Part shown: positions 63,177 through 64,000 of the stretch, one piece after another
Numbering within the stretch: position 1 is the stretch's first letter
Layout of the letters: each line of letters starts with the position of its first letter
Source of the DNA: Acidobacteriota bacterium
GTDB taxonomy: Bacteria; Acidobacteriota; Blastocatellia; Pyrinomonadales; Pyrinomonadaceae
Assembly: GCA_019639195.1 (NCBI GenBank)
Contig: JAHBSI010000002.1
Location: forward strand, 1-64,000
Direction of reading: 5' to 3'
DNA length: 64,000 bases
The notes under the pieces: model-generated
Told to the model about the DNA's origin: nothing
Database searches by the model: none
What the model saw: the letters and a program-made list of their open reading frames with translations, nothing else
Translations under genes and position numbers: made by a program

Positions 63177-64000
63177 ATGGAAATTCTGAATAAGGGTTCC
63201 TTTGTGCCTTTGGACAACCGGGAAAGGATGGGGCAGATGATCTTTACGGCTAAGACATTCGCCGCCGAAATTGCGAAGAATGCGGGGTTCCAATACAACG
63301 ACCCGACCAATCAGCAGCTAGCTTTGGAGATATGGAAAGGCTCTGAGTATATGACGCGTGCCCACGAAGAAGCGACGATCAAGAATCTCTTCCTAAGTAA
63401 TTTTCTGAAAGAGCTCGACGGTGTTGTTAAGGAGACGAAAGGCGTGCCGGTTTCGGCCTTGCCGCAGCCGATAGCAGCGCCTCCCTCAGTAGAAACTTCG
63501 GTTTCGGGAAACATTGAAGAAACCGTTAAAACAAACTCGTCGGATGATGAATTTCTTGGCGTTGTCTCGCCCGATGAGCCTGCAAGATCGGAGGTTCCTA
63601 GACCATCATACGCCGACGAATGTAAACCAGAATGTGAGGATGAGATAGTGGAAATGATAAATGGTTCTGCCAAAGAAATGCCTGGATCACAAACCGAGAA
63701 CATTTCTATTCCCGAAACACCGCCAACAACTGCGGCAGCGACCATGGCCGCATCCGTTGCTTCAACTATAGAGCCGGAACCGGTAAATCAGACAGTAGCT
63801 GTTGTGAGCACTCAGCCCGCACACGTTGAGCCGATCGTGCTGATCGAAGATGAACCATTCAACTTTGATTCCTGCACGATAACGGCAGTGATCCAGCTTC
63901 TCCCGATCAGTGACGGTTTTCGCAAATGCGTGGTAAGCATTCGTTCGCACGACTTCCTTCCCGTTATCAACATCGACAGGTTGACGGCTGGCCGGATAAG
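63177..64000 (+). CDS. Unrecognised protein, 3' partial
   Basis: The frame opens at the ATG at 63177 (GGAG at 63161-63164 in front) and stays open to the window edge, 274 codons. Residues 1-80 form a helical domain (MGQMIFTAKTFAAEIAKNAG, LALEIWKGSEYMTRAHEEAT). A low-complexity Pro/Ser/Glu/Thr-rich linker of about 140 residues follows, then a new folded part (FNFDSCTITAVIQLLPISDG). No family is recognised. Placement after the element-core genes suggests a further element protein. Confidence 0.7.
   Translation, partial: MEILNKGSFVPLDNRERMGQMIFTAKTFAAEIAKNAGFQYNDPTNQQLALEIWKGSEYMTRAHEEATIKNLFLSNFLKELDGVVKETKGVPVSALPQPIAAPPSVETSVSGNIEETVKTNSSDDEFLGVVSPDEPARSEVPRPSYADECKPECEDEIVEMINGSAKEMPGSQTENISIPETPPTTAAATMAASVASTIEPEPVNQTVAVVSTQPAHVEPIVLIEDEPFNFDSCTITAVIQLLPISDGFRKCVVSIRSHDFLPVINIDRLTAGRI

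Noticed and set aside
1..64000. tRNA, rRNA or insertion-sequence transposase genes
   Set aside because: I looked for tRNA-like cloverleaves, rRNA motifs and DDE-type transposases and found none that I could support.

Overview
Organism. The window looks like a Blastocatellia / Pyrinomonadaceae-type acidobacterium. This is inferred from the style of the very long YD-repeat (RHS) proteins, the FG-GAP (DYDGDGK) protein in front of them, and moderate GC with mixed codon use; no rRNA or other marker gene is present, so the assignment is tentative. Several neighbourhoods (conjugation genes, replication-type genes, toxin cassettes, many seams and remnants) suggest a large integrated mobile element or plasmid rather than core chromosome.

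Layout. (1) 1-3.8 kb, + strand: the 3' end of an RHS polymorphic toxin with a metallopeptidase tip, then two displaced orphan tips (JAB/JAMM-like and RNNNPGNI lytic-transglycosylase-like), each followed by a lipoprotein immunity candidate. (2) 3.9-19.6 kb: a type IV secretion system in two divergent operons. The leftward one reads lytic transglycosylase, VirB8, VirB9, VirB10, MoxR-like AAA+ ATPase, membrane protein, VirD4 coupling ATPase, small membrane protein. The rightward one reads VirB2, VirB3, VirB4, VirB5/TrbJ, VirB6/TrbL. No VirB11 or relaxase is seen. Three sigma-54 (-24/-12) promoter matches sit in front of these units. (3) 19.9-32.3 kb: the Kdp high-affinity potassium system, with a KdpD kinase split into two genes about 10 kb apart. 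The kdpD C-half and kdpE are separated from an outer-membrane protein gene, kdpF, A, B, a broken kdpC and the kdpD N-half by a 3.3 kb insert holding a possible defence cassette and ending in the relic of a second kdpE. (4) 32.7-55.4 kb, - strand: one full-length RHS gene with its FG-GAP partner, followed downstream by six further 5'-truncated RHS core plus tip cassettes, each with its own immunity candidate, plus remnants. (5) 55.6-64 kb, + strand: a mobile-element core module (DUF3854 primase-like protein, N6-adenine methyltransferase, unknown protein, strawberry-notch helicase, sigma-54 activator with intact GAFTGA, terminator, and a partial protein running off the window).

How it works together. 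The full-length RHS gene appears to be the expressed copy. The truncated cassettes carry homologous core DNA of different lengths and can serve as donors of alternative toxin tips. Across both RHS loci the immunity proteins follow a rule: metallopeptidase or peptidoglycan-type tips are paired with exported or lipoprotein immunity proteins, and nuclease-type tips with cytosolic ones. The sigma-54 activator at the right end is a plausible regulator of the T4SS operons about 50 kb away, tying the two ends together as one element that would carry Kdp and the toxin array as cargo.
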